Assembly: GCF_004000765.1 (NCBI RefSeq)
Contig: NZ_BILW01000046.1
Location: 1-49,556, forward strand
Reading direction: 5' to 3'
Length of the DNA: 49,556 nucleotides
Source: Paenibacillus chondroitinus NBRC 15376
Lineage (GTDB): Bacteria; Bacillota; Bacilli; Paenibacillales; NBRC-103111
The notes below the pieces were generated by a model. It saw only the letters and a list, made by a program, of their open reading frames with translations, did no database searches and was not told where the DNA came from. This document shows positions 1 to 9,041 of this stretch, in pieces. Positions within the stretch are counted from its first letter, which is position 1; the number at the start of each line of letters is the position of its first letter. The position numbers were made by a program, and so were the translations under genes.

Positions 1-1120
1 CCGCCAGCCATGCCCGCAGCGGCTCGCCAGCTTCCCCGCTCAGCAGCTGGATAGGTACATAATAAGAGGTATTCGTCTCCCCCTCGTGAGTAAACCAAAC
101 CACGCCGACATTAACGGCTTGATGTGGATTTTCACCGACAGCTTCCACATGGATCGTCCCGCTGTCGCTCAATTTGCCAACTAACTCACCCACATTGGCT
201 TCCGTAACAACAACCGCTTCCATGCTTTCAACAACTTGTCCTTCCGCTTCCAGGTCCACAGCGCCGAAGTCCATTTTCTCCAGCAAGGATTTAAATTCCA
301 GCTTACGGAACATGCCAGCCAAGGCTTGTCCGTCAAATCCATCGTAACGGAACGTATCCCACTCGGTTTCCATCGGCACTTCGCGGAAGATTGTCGCGAG
401 CTCTTTACTCATGATCGCGTCTTTCGCGTGCTCCTCGACTTTTTCTTTCATCTTGCCCTTCAGGCTGGCTGTATTCGCAAGCACTTCTTCGACCGTGCCG
501 AATTCATGAAGCATCTTGAGCGCAGTTTTCTCTCCAACGCCCGGAATACCGGGGATGTTATCTGACGTATCGCCCATGAGTCCCTTCAGATCAATAATCT
601 GCGCTGGTGTAAGACCGTACTTCTCCTTAATCTCAGCCGGGTTGTATAACTCAACTTCCGTAATTCCTTTGCGTGTTATCGCAACGGTAACGTGATCGGA
701 AGCGAGCTGCAGCATATCCTTGTCTCCGGAGACAAGCAGCACTTTCTCGCCTTTGGCGTCTGCCGCTTTGGTCAGCGTGCCGATGATGTCGTCAGCTTCA
801 TAGCCGGACAGCTCAAACTGCGGAATTTTGAATGCTTTCAGCAGTTCCTTTATCAGAGGAAATTGTTCGGAAAGCTCCGACGGCGTTTTGGCCCGTCCGC
901 CCTTGTATTCGGTATATTCTTTATGTCGAAACGTAATCTTCCCGGCATCAAAAGCAACAAGAAAATGCGTCGGCTTTTCTTCTTCTATTAATTTAAGCAG
1001 CATGGTTGTAAAACCATAAACGGCATTCGTGTGCAATCCGCTAGAATTGCTGAGAAGCGGTAAAGCATAGAAAGCTCTGTTTGCAATCGAGTTACCATCA
1101 ATAATAATAAGCTTATCCAT
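1..1120 (-). CDS. polA: DNA polymerase I, N-terminal part (cut by window edge)
   Basis: This is the first ~373 residues of DNA polymerase I, which removes RNA primers and fills gaps in replication and repair. The frame is open to the left edge, so the 3'-5' exonuclease-like remainder and polymerase domain lie outside. Visible are the 5'-3' exonuclease (PIN-like) domain with VAFDAGK near residue 56, EADDIIGTL near 107, SGDKDM near 128 and the metal/helix-hairpin-helix stretch GDTSDNIPGIPGVG near 187-200. The start ATG reads MDKLIIIDGNS, as expected for the family. It is divergent from the HAD gene. Identification rests on these motifs; confidence is high. Confidence 0.97.
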   Translation of the reverse strand, partial: MDKLIIIDGNSIANRAFYALPLLSNSSGLHTNAVYGFTTMLLKLIEEEKPTHFLVAFDAGKITFRHKEYTEYKGGRAKTPSELSEQFPLIKELLKAFKIPQFELSGYEADDIIGTLTKAADAKGEKVLLVSGDKDMLQLASDHVTVAITRKGITEVELYNPAEIKEKYGLTPAQIIDLKGLMGDTSDNIPGIPGVGEKTALKMLHEFGTVEEVLANTASLKGKMKEKVEEHAKDAIMSKELATIFREVPMETEWDTFRYDGFDGQALAGMFRKLEFKSLLEKMDFGAVDLEAEGQVVESMEAVVVTEANVGELVGKLSDSGTIHVEAVGENPHQAVNVGVVWFTHEGETNTSYYVPIQLLSGEAGEPLRAWLA

Positions 1121-1253
1121 AAGTTCACACCCCGTTTTTAGACATACTTCCTTCATCATAGCATACGAAATTAAAATAAAAAAACGCTAGCGCACATAAA
1201 CATGTAAGGAATCCAATAATCGATGTTCCGGTCTTCAAAAGGAGGTTCTCCGA

Positions 1254-2003
1254 ATGAGCCCTTTTTTCTCACCAACACGCAAAAAGGTTATATTTTTCGA
1301 TATGAATAATACGATTCTGGATCGCAGACAATGCTTTGACTCTGCATTCCTTGAGGTTATGAATGACTACACGGCGAGGTGGGAGCCGGACGAAACTCTC
1401 TTCACAGCCCAAGATGTTCTTCAGAGTTATAAAATGGAATGGAGCCGGCACCGCAAAGCGCCGGTACGCAGCCCTCTATCGCCGGATGAGCTTCGGCACA
1501 TTTGTTTGCGCAAGGCGCTGCACCCTCTGCCCGTGAATGTGAGCACGGCTTTTACCCGAGCTTTTTTCGAGCAGATCGAGGAGCAAGAGGATCATTTTGT
1601 TGCGCTTTTTCCCGGCGTAGAGGACACGCTCGAGGCGTTATCCCAGAATTATAAGCTGGCCATAATCAGCAACGGAAACCGCAGAAGATTGCAGAGCAAT
1701 TTGGATAAATTGAAGCTGACCCGGTGGATTACCGAGGATCGCTTATTCAGCTCGGAGAAGGACGGTCCGCGTAAACCGCACCCAGCTATATTTGAGAGGG
1801 CTCTGAAGGCCATGAACGCGGCTTCAAGCCAAAGTGTGATGGTTGGTAACTCGTGGCGCAATGACGTGGTAGGAGCCGCGTCCAGCGGTCTGGACGCTAT
1901 CTGGATACATCCCGGGAATATGAAGAAAATTTCCGAACGGCGAATCGGTAAACAGAAGGTCGTTATCATCCGTTCATTTAAACAGTTGATCTACACCTTC
2001 TAA
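1254..2003 (+). CDS. HAD-superfamily hydrolase with amidated motifs
   Basis: A 249-residue cytosolic haloacid-dehalogenase-fold protein, probably a small-molecule phosphatase. Motif I is FFDMNNTI near residues 15-22, motif II IISNGN near 138, motif III lysine in RKPHP near 172, and motif IV VGNSWRNDVVGA near 197-208. The usual DxD of motif I reads DxN and the first acid of motif IV is Asn, so two normally acidic positions are amides. The start ATG follows a strong AAAGGAGG site. It is convergent with the EAL/GGDEF gene with only a few bases between stops and no visible terminator. Substrate cannot be told from sequence. Confidence 0.85.
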   Translation: MSPFFSPTRKKVIFFDMNNTILDRRQCFDSAFLEVMNDYTARWEPDETLFTAQDVLQSYKMEWSRHRKAPVRSPLSPDELRHICLRKALHPLPVNVSTAFTRAFFEQIEEQEDHFVALFPGVEDTLEALSQNYKLAIISNGNRRRLQSNLDKLKLTRWITEDRLFSSEKDGPRKPHPAIFERALKAMNAASSQSVMVGNSWRNDVVGAASSGLDAIWIHPGNMKKISERRIGKQKVVIIRSFKQLIYTF

Positions 2004-2008
2004 CGTGT

Positions 2009-3751
2009 TCACCCTATATTTTGGAAATAATAAATGCTGCCTGGATACGCCTTGGCTTTCTTCTTGAGAACAGCCGCTGTTTGTGAAATATGTTCAAGTG
2101 AAATGGGAGATTCACAGATGCAAACGACTAATGACAGCGACAATGTGACTCCCTCGCTTTTGACCTTATTGCCGCTGCGGTCCCATACATACTCCCATTC
2201 CTCATCTTCATAGAACATCTGCACGCCCATTTCGAACCTGCGAATCATTTCCTGGCACAGAAGCTCTGGCTCATCCGTAGAAGAAATCGCGATAAAATCA
2301 TCGCCTCCCACATGCCCCACGAAATCAAGCGGTGTCCCGCAAACCGAAATCGCCAGCTGCATAATATCAGCGGTATATTGAATCAGTTGATCCCCTTTTT
2401 GAAAACCGAACCTGTCATTGAACCATTTGAAATAGTCCAGATCTGCATAAACAACGTGGAATGGCTTACTTTCATGAATCCGTTTATTCAATTCCCTATT
2501 AATTTGCAAATTCCCCGGCAGGCCCGTTAATGGATTCGCCACTCGAGCGGACTCCATCCGGACATTGGTTATGCTCTCCAGAATGGCTCTGATTGAAGCA
2601 ATGCCAGCCATCTTTCCGTTACTTGTAATGATGACGAGGTCATATAAATGATGAATCGACCGCGAGGTTGCCATCTGGGACACCTGCTCGACGGAAATAA
2701 ACTCGTCAACAATGAGCGGCGAGTCGTCCATAATATTGTCAATCGTCCGGTTCCAAAACAAAGAGAACGCATATTGTCCCGCCAACTGCTGGAACAAGCG
2801 ATCTCTCATCATAAGGCCGACCGGTTCTTCTTCACTAACAATGACAGCTCCCACTGATTCCTGGTTTTTTTTGAAATAATCCGCAACTTCCGAAATTGGC
2901 GCTTTCTTATCGAACACTTTCACCGGTGTTTTGAGATCGCCAATGGCCCAGGTCATATGTCCTCCTTGTACTTTGCGCTGCTGCCAAATCAAATTCTTCA
3001 AGCTGTCCTGAATCGTTGCAGGATCCGCCTGTGGTCTGCCCAGCAAGAAACCTTGGGCATAGTGCACCCCAAGCCTCGCCAATTTGGTCAGTTCATCGAC
3101 ATGTTCAATGCCCTCAGCGATCAAAGAGATGTTCATTTTTTGCGCAAAAGTAACGAATGTTTCCAATATGTACTCTTTGACTTTATTGATATGTATATCC
3201 TGGATGAGAGACCGGTCGATCTTGATGAAATCCGGTTGAAGCTCGGCAATAGCTTGCATGGACGAGTATCCGGCCCCGGCATCATCGATTGCAATCCGAT
3301 AACCTTGTTTCCGGTAATGCGCCAATATTTTTTGAGCTAAGGAGAAATCTTCAATGGAGGTTCTTTCTGTTATTTCAAAAACAACGTTGTTTGGACGAAG
3401 CCCGTATTTCTGTAAAATTTCCAGCGTTTTCCCCGGAACGAACCCAGGATCATACAACACATGAGACGAAATATTAATAAAAAGCAATTGCTGCGGATGC
3501 TCCAGAATTGAACCCTGAATCGCTTTCTCCCGTGCCAACTGTTCAAGCTTGTACAACTCACCGTGCTGCTCTGCGAATTGAAACATGGTTAGCGGCGAGT
3601 GAAAGTTACTATCTTTGGGACCACGAATTAGTGCTTCGTACCCCATTACTAGACCATCTTGCATAGAAACAATAGGCTGATAGACAGAATAAATGGAACC
3701 TTTTTCAATGATATCGTAAAATTGGAGGAGCTCTTCTGACTGAATACCCAT
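2009..3751 (-). CDS. EAL-CBS-GGDEF cyclic-di-GMP signalling protein
   Basis: About 580 residues with no membrane segment. An N-terminal EAL phosphodiesterase domain (about residues 10-245) keeps YEALIRG, FEITERT, IDDAGAGYSS, IKIDRS, AEGIE and QGF, so it looks catalytically complete for c-di-GMP hydrolysis. A CBS pair (about 270-390), typically a nucleotide sensor, is followed by a C-terminal GGDEF domain (about 400-565) with GGDDF, an acceptable active-site variant. The ATG at 3751 has AAGGG at 9 bases; an in-frame ATG at 3772 lacks a clear ribosome site. A TTTACA-N5-TTTACA pair (3824-3840) lies upstream, like the pst Pho boxes. Whether the net activity is synthesis or breakdown is unknown. 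Confidence 0.92.
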   Translation of the reverse strand: MGIQSEELLQFYDIIEKGSIYSVYQPIVSMQDGLVMGYEALIRGPKDSNFHSPLTMFQFAEQHGELYKLEQLAREKAIQGSILEHPQQLLFINISSHVLYDPGFVPGKTLEILQKYGLRPNNVVFEITERTSIEDFSLAQKILAHYRKQGYRIAIDDAGAGYSSMQAIAELQPDFIKIDRSLIQDIHINKVKEYILETFVTFAQKMNISLIAEGIEHVDELTKLARLGVHYAQGFLLGRPQADPATIQDSLKNLIWQQRKVQGGHMTWAIGDLKTPVKVFDKKAPISEVADYFKKNQESVGAVIVSEEEPVGLMMRDRLFQQLAGQYAFSLFWNRTIDNIMDDSPLIVDEFISVEQVSQMATSRSIHHLYDLVIITSNGKMAGIASIRAILESITNVRMESARVANPLTGLPGNLQINRELNKRIHESKPFHVVYADLDYFKWFNDRFGFQKGDQLIQYTADIMQLAISVCGTPLDFVGHVGGDDFIAISSTDEPELLCQEMIRRFEMGVQMFYEDEEWEYVWDRSGNKVKSEGVTLSLSLVVCICESPISLEHISQTAAVLKKKAKAYPGSIYYFQNIG

Positions 3752-3823
3752 GTCCATCATCCCTTGCGTCATTTAAGTTTATTATCAGTCTATCAAACCA
3801 AATGTCAGGCTTTATTATCAATA

Positions 3824-3840
3824 TGTAAAATGTGTGTAAA
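3824..3840 (-). promoter_or_regulatory. Candidate Pho box / promoter of EAL-GGDEF gene
   Basis: On the minus strand two perfect TTTACA hexamers lie 11 bp apart (3835-3840 and 3824-3829), the spacing of PhoP direct repeats in Bacillus. Using the first as a -35, a TAATAA follows after 17 bp. Only two repeats are clear, against four expected in a full box, so this is a candidate. Confidence 0.45.
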
Positions 3841-3943
3841 GAGTTCAAATAAAAAAGAGGGAATTGCCTTTTCGCCACGAAAAAATAGAAGGACGATTGC
3901 TAGGTGCGTACAAAGGCTTGTACAAGCACGGAAAGGATTTGAA

Positions 3944-5512
3944 ATGGAACAACAAGTCAAAATCTTGGCGGTAGATGACCGCTACGAGAACTTGCTGGCT
4001 CTCAATAGCATTCTGGCCTCTTCCCACTATGACGTGATTTCGCTGCAATCGGGTGAGGAAGTTCTTCGATATTTATTAAAGGAACCCGCCGATCATATTG
4101 CTGTCATTCTCATGGATGTTCAAATGCCTGGACTCAGCGGCTTTGAAACGGTTGAGCTGATCAAGCAGCGCAAAGCCTGTCAGGATATTCCGATCATCTT
4201 CTTAACCGCCCTCAGCACATCCATTGAGCATGTTCTAAAAGGATATCATGTGGGCTCCATTGATTACTTGTTCAAGCCTGTTCATCCCGAAATGCTGCGC
4301 ATGAAAGTCGATGCTTTCGTCAACATGCATTTGGGGCATCAGAAAATCAAATTTCAAAGCGAGCTGCTGCACAAACGGACGCTTGATCTCGAAGAGACGA
4401 ACCGTAAACTGGCGGAAGCCGAGGAGAAACTGAAACAGCAGAATTCACTTCTGGAACAATGGGTCGAAGAACGGACTACGGAACTAGTAGATGCCCATGA
4501 GAAGCTGCTGAAGTCTCAGGACCATTTTCAGAAAATGTTCATGCTCTCCCCTTCCTTGATGGCCATTCGCCGTCTGCCGGATCTTACTTATATAGAAATA
4601 AATGAAAGCTGGAAGCAGTATACGGGGTATGGCGACGAAATCATCGGGACCAATATGGATTTATTACGAGCGGATTCCGGGGAATCTATCAGCTGCGATG
4701 AGGTGATTCATAACTGCAAAGTCAAATATGAAACCAAATCCAAGGAGACACGGACGGCACTTCTCTCTACGGAGATTATCGATATTGAAAATGAAAGCTG
4801 CTTGCTTCAGGTAGCCGTTGACATTACGGAAAGCTTGCGCTTTGAAACGGAAATGGCTCGTCTTGCTCAGCTGAATCTGGTTGGGGAAATGGCGGCTGGC
4901 ATCGCCCATGAAATTCGCAATCCGATGACGACGATTCGCGGCTTTCTGCAATTGTTTCGTGAAAACGATCGCAATATGCAAAAAGAGTATATCCCGATTA
5001 TGCTCGAGGAGCTGGATCGCGCCAACGAAATTATTACCGAATATTTGTCGCTGGCCAAAAACAAACAATCCCATCAACAGCCGGATCAAATCAACCGGAT
5101 CATTGAAATGCTCCTTCCACTCATCCAAGCTGAAGCTGTCATGTCAGGCAAGCACGTTCAGTTCCAATTTGTCGATTGCCCGGTCATTCACCTTGATGAT
5201 AAAGAGATGCGGCAGCTTATTCTCAACATGTGTATGAATGGGCTTGAAGCCATGTCGATTGGCGGAACGCTTACGATCCAAACTTTCAAAGAAAACGGCT
5301 ATGTTGTCTTGCTCATTTCGGACGAGGGGACAGGCATTGATGAGAAGCATCTGGAGAAGCTTGGACGCCCTTTCTTCACCACGAAGGATGAAGGCACTGG
5401 TCTTGGTTTAGCCATTTGCTACAGCATCGCTGCAAGGCACCGTGCATCGATTGAGGTCCAATCCAGCTCGGAGGGGACAACCTTTCTTATTCGCTTTCCC
5501 ATTCCTGAATGA
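3944..5512 (+). CDS. Response regulator-PAS-histidine kinase fusion
   Basis: A 522-residue soluble signalling protein. An N-terminal receiver domain (about 5-120; phospho-acceptor Asp58 in ILMDVQMPG, Lys in LFKPVHP) is followed by a predicted coiled coil (about 140-190), a PAS-like domain (about 195-300), a HisKA domain with His322 in IAHEIRNPM and a HATPase domain with NGLEAM, DEGTGID and TGLGLAIC. The receiver sits before the kinase, so the protein may take phosphate from another kinase and reset its own output. The ATG at 3944 is chosen for GGAAAGGA just upstream; the frame extends further 5' but that stretch is not conserved-looking. It is divergent from the c-di-GMP gene. No partner regulator is adjacent. 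Confidence 0.92.
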   Translation: MEQQVKILAVDDRYENLLALNSILASSHYDVISLQSGEEVLRYLLKEPADHIAVILMDVQMPGLSGFETVELIKQRKACQDIPIIFLTALSTSIEHVLKGYHVGSIDYLFKPVHPEMLRMKVDAFVNMHLGHQKIKFQSELLHKRTLDLEETNRKLAEAEEKLKQQNSLLEQWVEERTTELVDAHEKLLKSQDHFQKMFMLSPSLMAIRRLPDLTYIEINESWKQYTGYGDEIIGTNMDLLRADSGESISCDEVIHNCKVKYETKSKETRTALLSTEIIDIENESCLLQVAVDITESLRFETEMARLAQLNLVGEMAAGIAHEIRNPMTTIRGFLQLFRENDRNMQKEYIPIMLEELDRANEIITEYLSLAKNKQSHQQPDQINRIIEMLLPLIQAEAVMSGKHVQFQFVDCPVIHLDDKEMRQLILNMCMNGLEAMSIGGTLTIQTFKENGYVVLLISDEGTGIDEKHLEKLGRPFFTTKDEGTGLGLAICYSIAARHRASIEVQSSSEGTTFLIRFPIPE

Positions 5513-5550
5513 GCCGCTGCTGCGAATCCTTTCGTGGCACATGGCATCAA

Positions 5551-5600
5551 AAAAAAGACCGTAAACCAAGCGAAATTTGCTTAGTTCTACGGTCTTTTTT
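5551..5600. terminator. Bidirectional terminator between kinase and phoU
   Basis: A perfect 13-bp inverted repeat (AAAAAAGACCGTA paired with its complement at 5588-5600) with A and T runs on either side, able to end both the kinase transcript and the pst-phoU transcript. Confidence 0.9.
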
Positions 5601-5607
5601 GTACTTA

Positions 5608-6267
5608 TTACACGTTCAAGTCTTTACGTTTCCCAGTTACCATATAAATGACGCCTTCACCAATATTAGTCGTGTGATCCGCTACCCGCTCCAGGAAGTG
5701 GGCAACCAGCAGCAAATGCGTCAGCTGGCGATTGCGGTTGTAATCGGAATTCATCATTCCCATCAGCTCTGTCATGACTGTGCTGTACATTTTATCAACA
5801 CGATCATCCTTCTCAGCCAGTGCCGCAGCACGATGTACATCGCGCTCGGTGTAGGACAGAAGGCTTTCCTGCAGCATCTCGATGGCGATATTCGCCATTT
5901 GCGGAATCGTCTCGAGAGGCTTCACAAGCTCCTCTCCGGCGAAGCGGATTGTAATTTTGGCGATGTCTACGGCATGATCGGCAATACGCTCCAAATCAAT
6001 GGCGATTTTGAGTGCTGTGCCAATAATACGCAGGTCACTCGCCATAGGCTGCTGCAAAGCAATGAGACGCAGCGACAGTTCATCAATCCTTGTTAAATAG
6101 TCATCAATTTGATCGTCATTGTTAATTACTTGCTGCGCGGCTTTCTCATTGAGCGTTGCCAGAGAATTAACGGATGTAAGAATCAATTCCTTGACGCTTT
6201 CCCCCATCTCAAGCAGTTCTTTTTGCAGCAAAGTTAATGATTGATGAAACCCGGGTCTTGCATCCAT
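5608..6267 (-). CDS. phoU: Phosphate signalling protein PhoU
   Basis: A 219-residue helical cytosolic protein with two PhoU repeats, each carrying the acidic metal-binding pattern (DLERIADHAVDIA near 92 and LERVADHTTNIGE near 190). PhoU couples the Pst transporter to the PhoR kinase and represses uptake and the Pho response when phosphate is ample. It is the last gene of the pst operon, 24 bp after pstB, and ends at a strong terminator. Length and motifs match the family fully. Confidence 0.97.
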   Translation of the reverse strand: MDARPGFHQSLTLLQKELLEMGESVKELILTSVNSLATLNEKAAQQVINNDDQIDDYLTRIDELSLRLIALQQPMASDLRIIGTALKIAIDLERIADHAVDIAKITIRFAGEELVKPLETIPQMANIAIEMLQESLLSYTERDVHRAAALAEKDDRVDKMYSTVMTELMGMMNSDYNRNRQLTHLLLVAHFLERVADHTTNIGEGVIYMVTGKRKDLNV

Positions 6268-6291
6268 GTACGTTGCCCCTTCCAGTAGTTG

Positions 6292-7065
6292 TTAGCCGAA
6301 TCTTCCCGTGATGTAATCTTCGGTACGTTGATCGTTCGGATTTGTAAAGATTTTATCGGTTTTGTCAGTTTCGACTAAATACCCGTTCAAGAAAAAGGAG
6401 GTCATATCGGAAATCCTGGCTGCTTGCTGCATGTTGTGAGTTACGATAATGATCGTATATTTGTCTTTCAGGGTTTGTGTAAGTTCTTCAACCTTTAACG
6501 TTGAGATTGGGTCTAAAGCAGACGTAGGTTCATCCATCAACAGAACATCGGGCTCTACGGCAAGCAAACGAGCGATACATAAACGCTGCTGCTGTCCACC
6601 AGACAATCCAAGTGCGGATTTGTTCAAGCGATCCTTAACTTCATCCCATAATGCGGCTTGTACAAGGCTGCGTTCTACGATTTCATCAAGCAAGGCTTTT
6701 TTCTTGATTCCGTGAATGCGCGGGCCATAAGCAATATTGTCATAAATACTCATCGGGAACGGATTCGGGCGTTGGAACACCATGCCTACACGTTTGCGCA
6801 AAGAAACGACATCTGAATCCGTACCATATATGTTATGGCCGTCTACAGCGACATTTCCCGTAATACGAACACTGTCAATCAAGTCATTCATGCGGTTCAA
6901 AGTACGCAGGAACGTTGATTTCCCACAACCTGAAGGTCCAATCAATGCCGCAATACTACCTTTTTCAATCGTTAGGTCGATATCGTGAAGCGCGTGATTT
7001 TCTCCGTAGAATAAGTTCAATTTATCTGCTTTAATCTTTGTTTTCGTCATGGTTGAAGTCGACAT
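6292..7065 (-). CDS. pstB: Phosphate ABC transporter ATPase PstB
   Basis: A 257-residue ABC ATPase energising phosphate import. It has Walker A GPSGCGKST, a Q-loop in VFQRPNPFP, signature LSGGQQQR, Walker B VLLMDEP and the switch His in VTHNMQQA. The FQRPNPFPMSIYDNIAYGPR stretch is diagnostic of PstB. The ATG follows a GGGGGG ribosome site inside the end of pstA; the stop-to-start gap is only a few bases, so translation is probably coupled. Confidence 0.98.
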   Translation of the reverse strand: MSTSTMTKTKIKADKLNLFYGENHALHDIDLTIEKGSIAALIGPSGCGKSTFLRTLNRMNDLIDSVRITGNVAVDGHNIYGTDSDVVSLRKRVGMVFQRPNPFPMSIYDNIAYGPRIHGIKKKALLDEIVERSLVQAALWDEVKDRLNKSALGLSGGQQQRLCIARLLAVEPDVLLMDEPTSALDPISTLKVEELTQTLKDKYTIIIVTHNMQQAARISDMTSFFLNGYLVETDKTDKIFTNPNDQRTEDYITGRFG

Positions 7066-7068
7066 TGT

Positions 7069-7926
7069 TTATTTCCCCCCGGAAAGTCTTTTTTGTAAGA
7101 TTCGGCTTGGTATGCTGACCAACAGGTTAAAGATAAGCACAACGATTAGAAGCAACGCGGCACTTCCTTTGGCAATGTCTTTTGCATCCGGCACAAGCGC
7201 TTCAGCACCTACATACCATAGATGAACGGATAACGTCTCACCCATGTTCAGCGGGTTGAAATCCGGGAAGAAACGGGAAACCGATAACCCGGCTGTGTAA
7301 ATAAGAATGGCGGATTCACCTAATGCACGACCTGCAATCAGCGTGATTCCTGTGATCAAACTAGGCAGAGCTGCTGGAATAAGGACTTTGCGGATAGCCT
7401 GCCACTTGGTTGAGCCCAGCGCCAAGCTTGCTTCCCAATAGGACTCGGGAACCGTGCGGATCGATTCTTCCGTAACCCTGACCATAACAGGCAAATTCAA
7501 CAGGGCTACCGTCGCCGCGCCGCCGAGAATGGAAAACTTCAGCCCGAGCAAATTGGCGAAAAGCAAGAATCCAAACAATCCAAAAACGATGGAAGGTACA
7601 GAAGACAAAGCCTCAACGGATATACGGACAAGATCCGTAAACCAATTTTTTTGTGCATAAATCGCCAAGTAAATGCCTGAGAACAATCCGATTGGAATGG
7701 AAATCAGGAGAGATAAGATCAAGACATAGAAAGAGTTGAACAATTGAGGCCCAACGCCCCCACCGGCTTTAATTTCTTCCGGCTTTCCGAAGATGAAATG
7801 CCAGGACAGATGAGGAATGCCATCTCCCAAAATCCGAAAGAGAAACCAAGCCAAAATCCCTATGATAAGTATGCCTGATGCCCAAAAATATACCGTCGCA
7901 ATCCGGTCCGTTGATTTACTTGTCAT
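7069..7926 (-). CDS. pstA: Phosphate ABC transporter permease PstA
   Basis: A 285-residue membrane permease with about six transmembrane helices and the MetI-type EAA loop (EASLALGSTKWQAIRKVLIP near 165-185) that contacts PstB. It forms the phosphate channel with PstC. Its ATG overlaps the pstC stop in an ATGA arrangement, showing translational coupling. Confidence 0.97.
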   Translation of the reverse strand: MTSKSTDRIATVYFWASGILIIGILAWFLFRILGDGIPHLSWHFIFGKPEEIKAGGGVGPQLFNSFYVLILSLLISIPIGLFSGIYLAIYAQKNWFTDLVRISVEALSSVPSIVFGLFGFLLFANLLGLKFSILGGAATVALLNLPVMVRVTEESIRTVPESYWEASLALGSTKWQAIRKVLIPAALPSLITGITLIAGRALGESAILIYTAGLSVSRFFPDFNPLNMGETLSVHLWYVGAEALVPDAKDIAKGSAALLLIVVLIFNLLVSIPSRILQKRLSGGK

Positions 7927-8861
7927 TTCACTTCACTCCTTTTTGCAACAATACGAATGATGATAATTAAGGATAAGGAGATTACAAGTAAAAGCAGCGC
8001 CATCATATACAACGCATTGTTCCATGTTGATCCGTAATTTGTATTCCCCATGTCTTTCACGATTGCTGTTGTTAATACCGTTGTAGAATCAAGCAACGAC
8101 TTCGGCATTTGAGGTGAGTTACCAATAACCATAAATACAGCCATGGTTTCTCCAATTGCACGGCCCATCCCAAGGATAATTGCCGTTAAAATACCCGGTC
8201 TAGCTGCTGGCAGCAGCACGCGCCACATCGTTTGCCAGCGTGTTGCTCCAAGCGCAAGAGATGCTTCCTCCAGACGACTGGGAAGCGCTCGGATCGCGTC
8301 TTCAGAGATAGAGAGAATGGTTGGTAGAATCATAATTGCTAATATGATAGAAGCAGGCAGAATGCCGTAAGCGACATCGCCGGTTATTTTACCTAAAGCA
8401 GGAACAATGACGGTCATCCCGATTAAACCGTAGACAACCGAAGGAATCCCTACGAATAAATCAGTCGCTGGGCGCATGATTTCGCGCATCCATTTTGGAG
8501 CGATTTTCGCCATGAATAATGCACCGGACAAAGCCAGCGGTACTGAGAAAACGACGGAAACAAGCGTCATCAGCAAGGTGCTGTATAAGAAAGGAAACGC
8601 TCCGAATTTATTCGAGCCTGGTGTCCAGTCCGTCGAGAAGAAAAACTCCAAAGGACTTACACCCTGAAACGTCTTGATCCCTTGCATACCTACGAAAACA
8701 ATGATGGAGAAAATAATCGCCGATACAAGTGCAGCACTAAGGACAAATACCCAGCGCATGATGCTGTCTTGTCTATGTTGTCCTTTGGTCCAATTCGAAA
8801 CAATTGGACGGCTTTTGCTGTCTGAACTCGCATTTGATAGTTTGTCTGCTACGGAATTCAC
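7923..8861 (-). CDS. pstC: Phosphate ABC transporter permease PstC
   Basis: A 312-residue permease with a ~35-residue cytosolic N-terminus, about six membrane helices and an EAA loop (EASLALGATRWQTMWRVLLP). It pairs with PstA. The start is GTG at 8861, behind AAAGGGGG. It has its own Pho box upstream (8929-8967), and pstS before it ends at a terminator, so pstCAB-phoU is likely made both by readthrough from pstS and from its own promoter. Confidence 0.97.
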   Translation of the reverse strand: MNSVADKLSNASSDSKSRPIVSNWTKGQHRQDSIMRWVFVLSAALVSAIIFSIIVFVGMQGIKTFQGVSPLEFFFSTDWTPGSNKFGAFPFLYSTLLMTLVSVVFSVPLALSGALFMAKIAPKWMREIMRPATDLFVGIPSVVYGLIGMTVIVPALGKITGDVAYGILPASIILAIMILPTILSISEDAIRALPSRLEEASLALGATRWQTMWRVLLPAARPGILTAIILGMGRAIGETMAVFMVIGNSPQMPKSLLDSTTVLTTAIVKDMGNTNYGSTWNNALYMMALLLLVISLSLIIIIRIVAKRSEVK

Positions 8862-8928
8862 TGGGTTAATCCCCCTTTATTTAATACCACATGCCCTAAC
8901 ATGTCATACTGTTATGATAGGACATGAA

Positions 8929-8967
8929 TGTCATTGCATCGTTAATGAATTGTAAAGGCAATGTAAA
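8929..8967 (-). promoter_or_regulatory. Pho box upstream of pstC
   Basis: Read on the minus strand, perfect TTTACA hexamers lie at 8962-8967 and 8951-8956, followed at the same 11-bp step by the weaker TTAACG (8940-8945) and ATGACA (8929-8934). This is the repeat pattern bound by phosphorylated PhoP in Bacillus. An inverted repeat (ATGTC...GACAT, about 8901-8925) lies in the leader. Confidence 0.75.
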
Positions 8968-8994
8968 AGTTTATTGATTTATGTACTCACACGG

Positions 8995-9026
8995 CAAAAA
9001 GAGCGCCCGCATGATGCGAACGCCCT
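8995..9026 (-). terminator. Terminator after pstS
   Basis: On the minus strand a GGGCGTTCGCAT / ATGCGGGCGCTC hairpin, with G-U wobbles, is followed by TTTTT. It lies 16 bp after the pstS stop and before the pstC Pho box, and should keep pstS transcript above pstCAB. Confidence 0.85.
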
Positions 9027-9041
9027 AAATGAGAGAACTAC

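Noticed and set aside
5509..6096. Plus-strand open frame of 195 codons
   Set aside because: It is a shadow of phoU on the other strand, with no family motif and no ribosome site.
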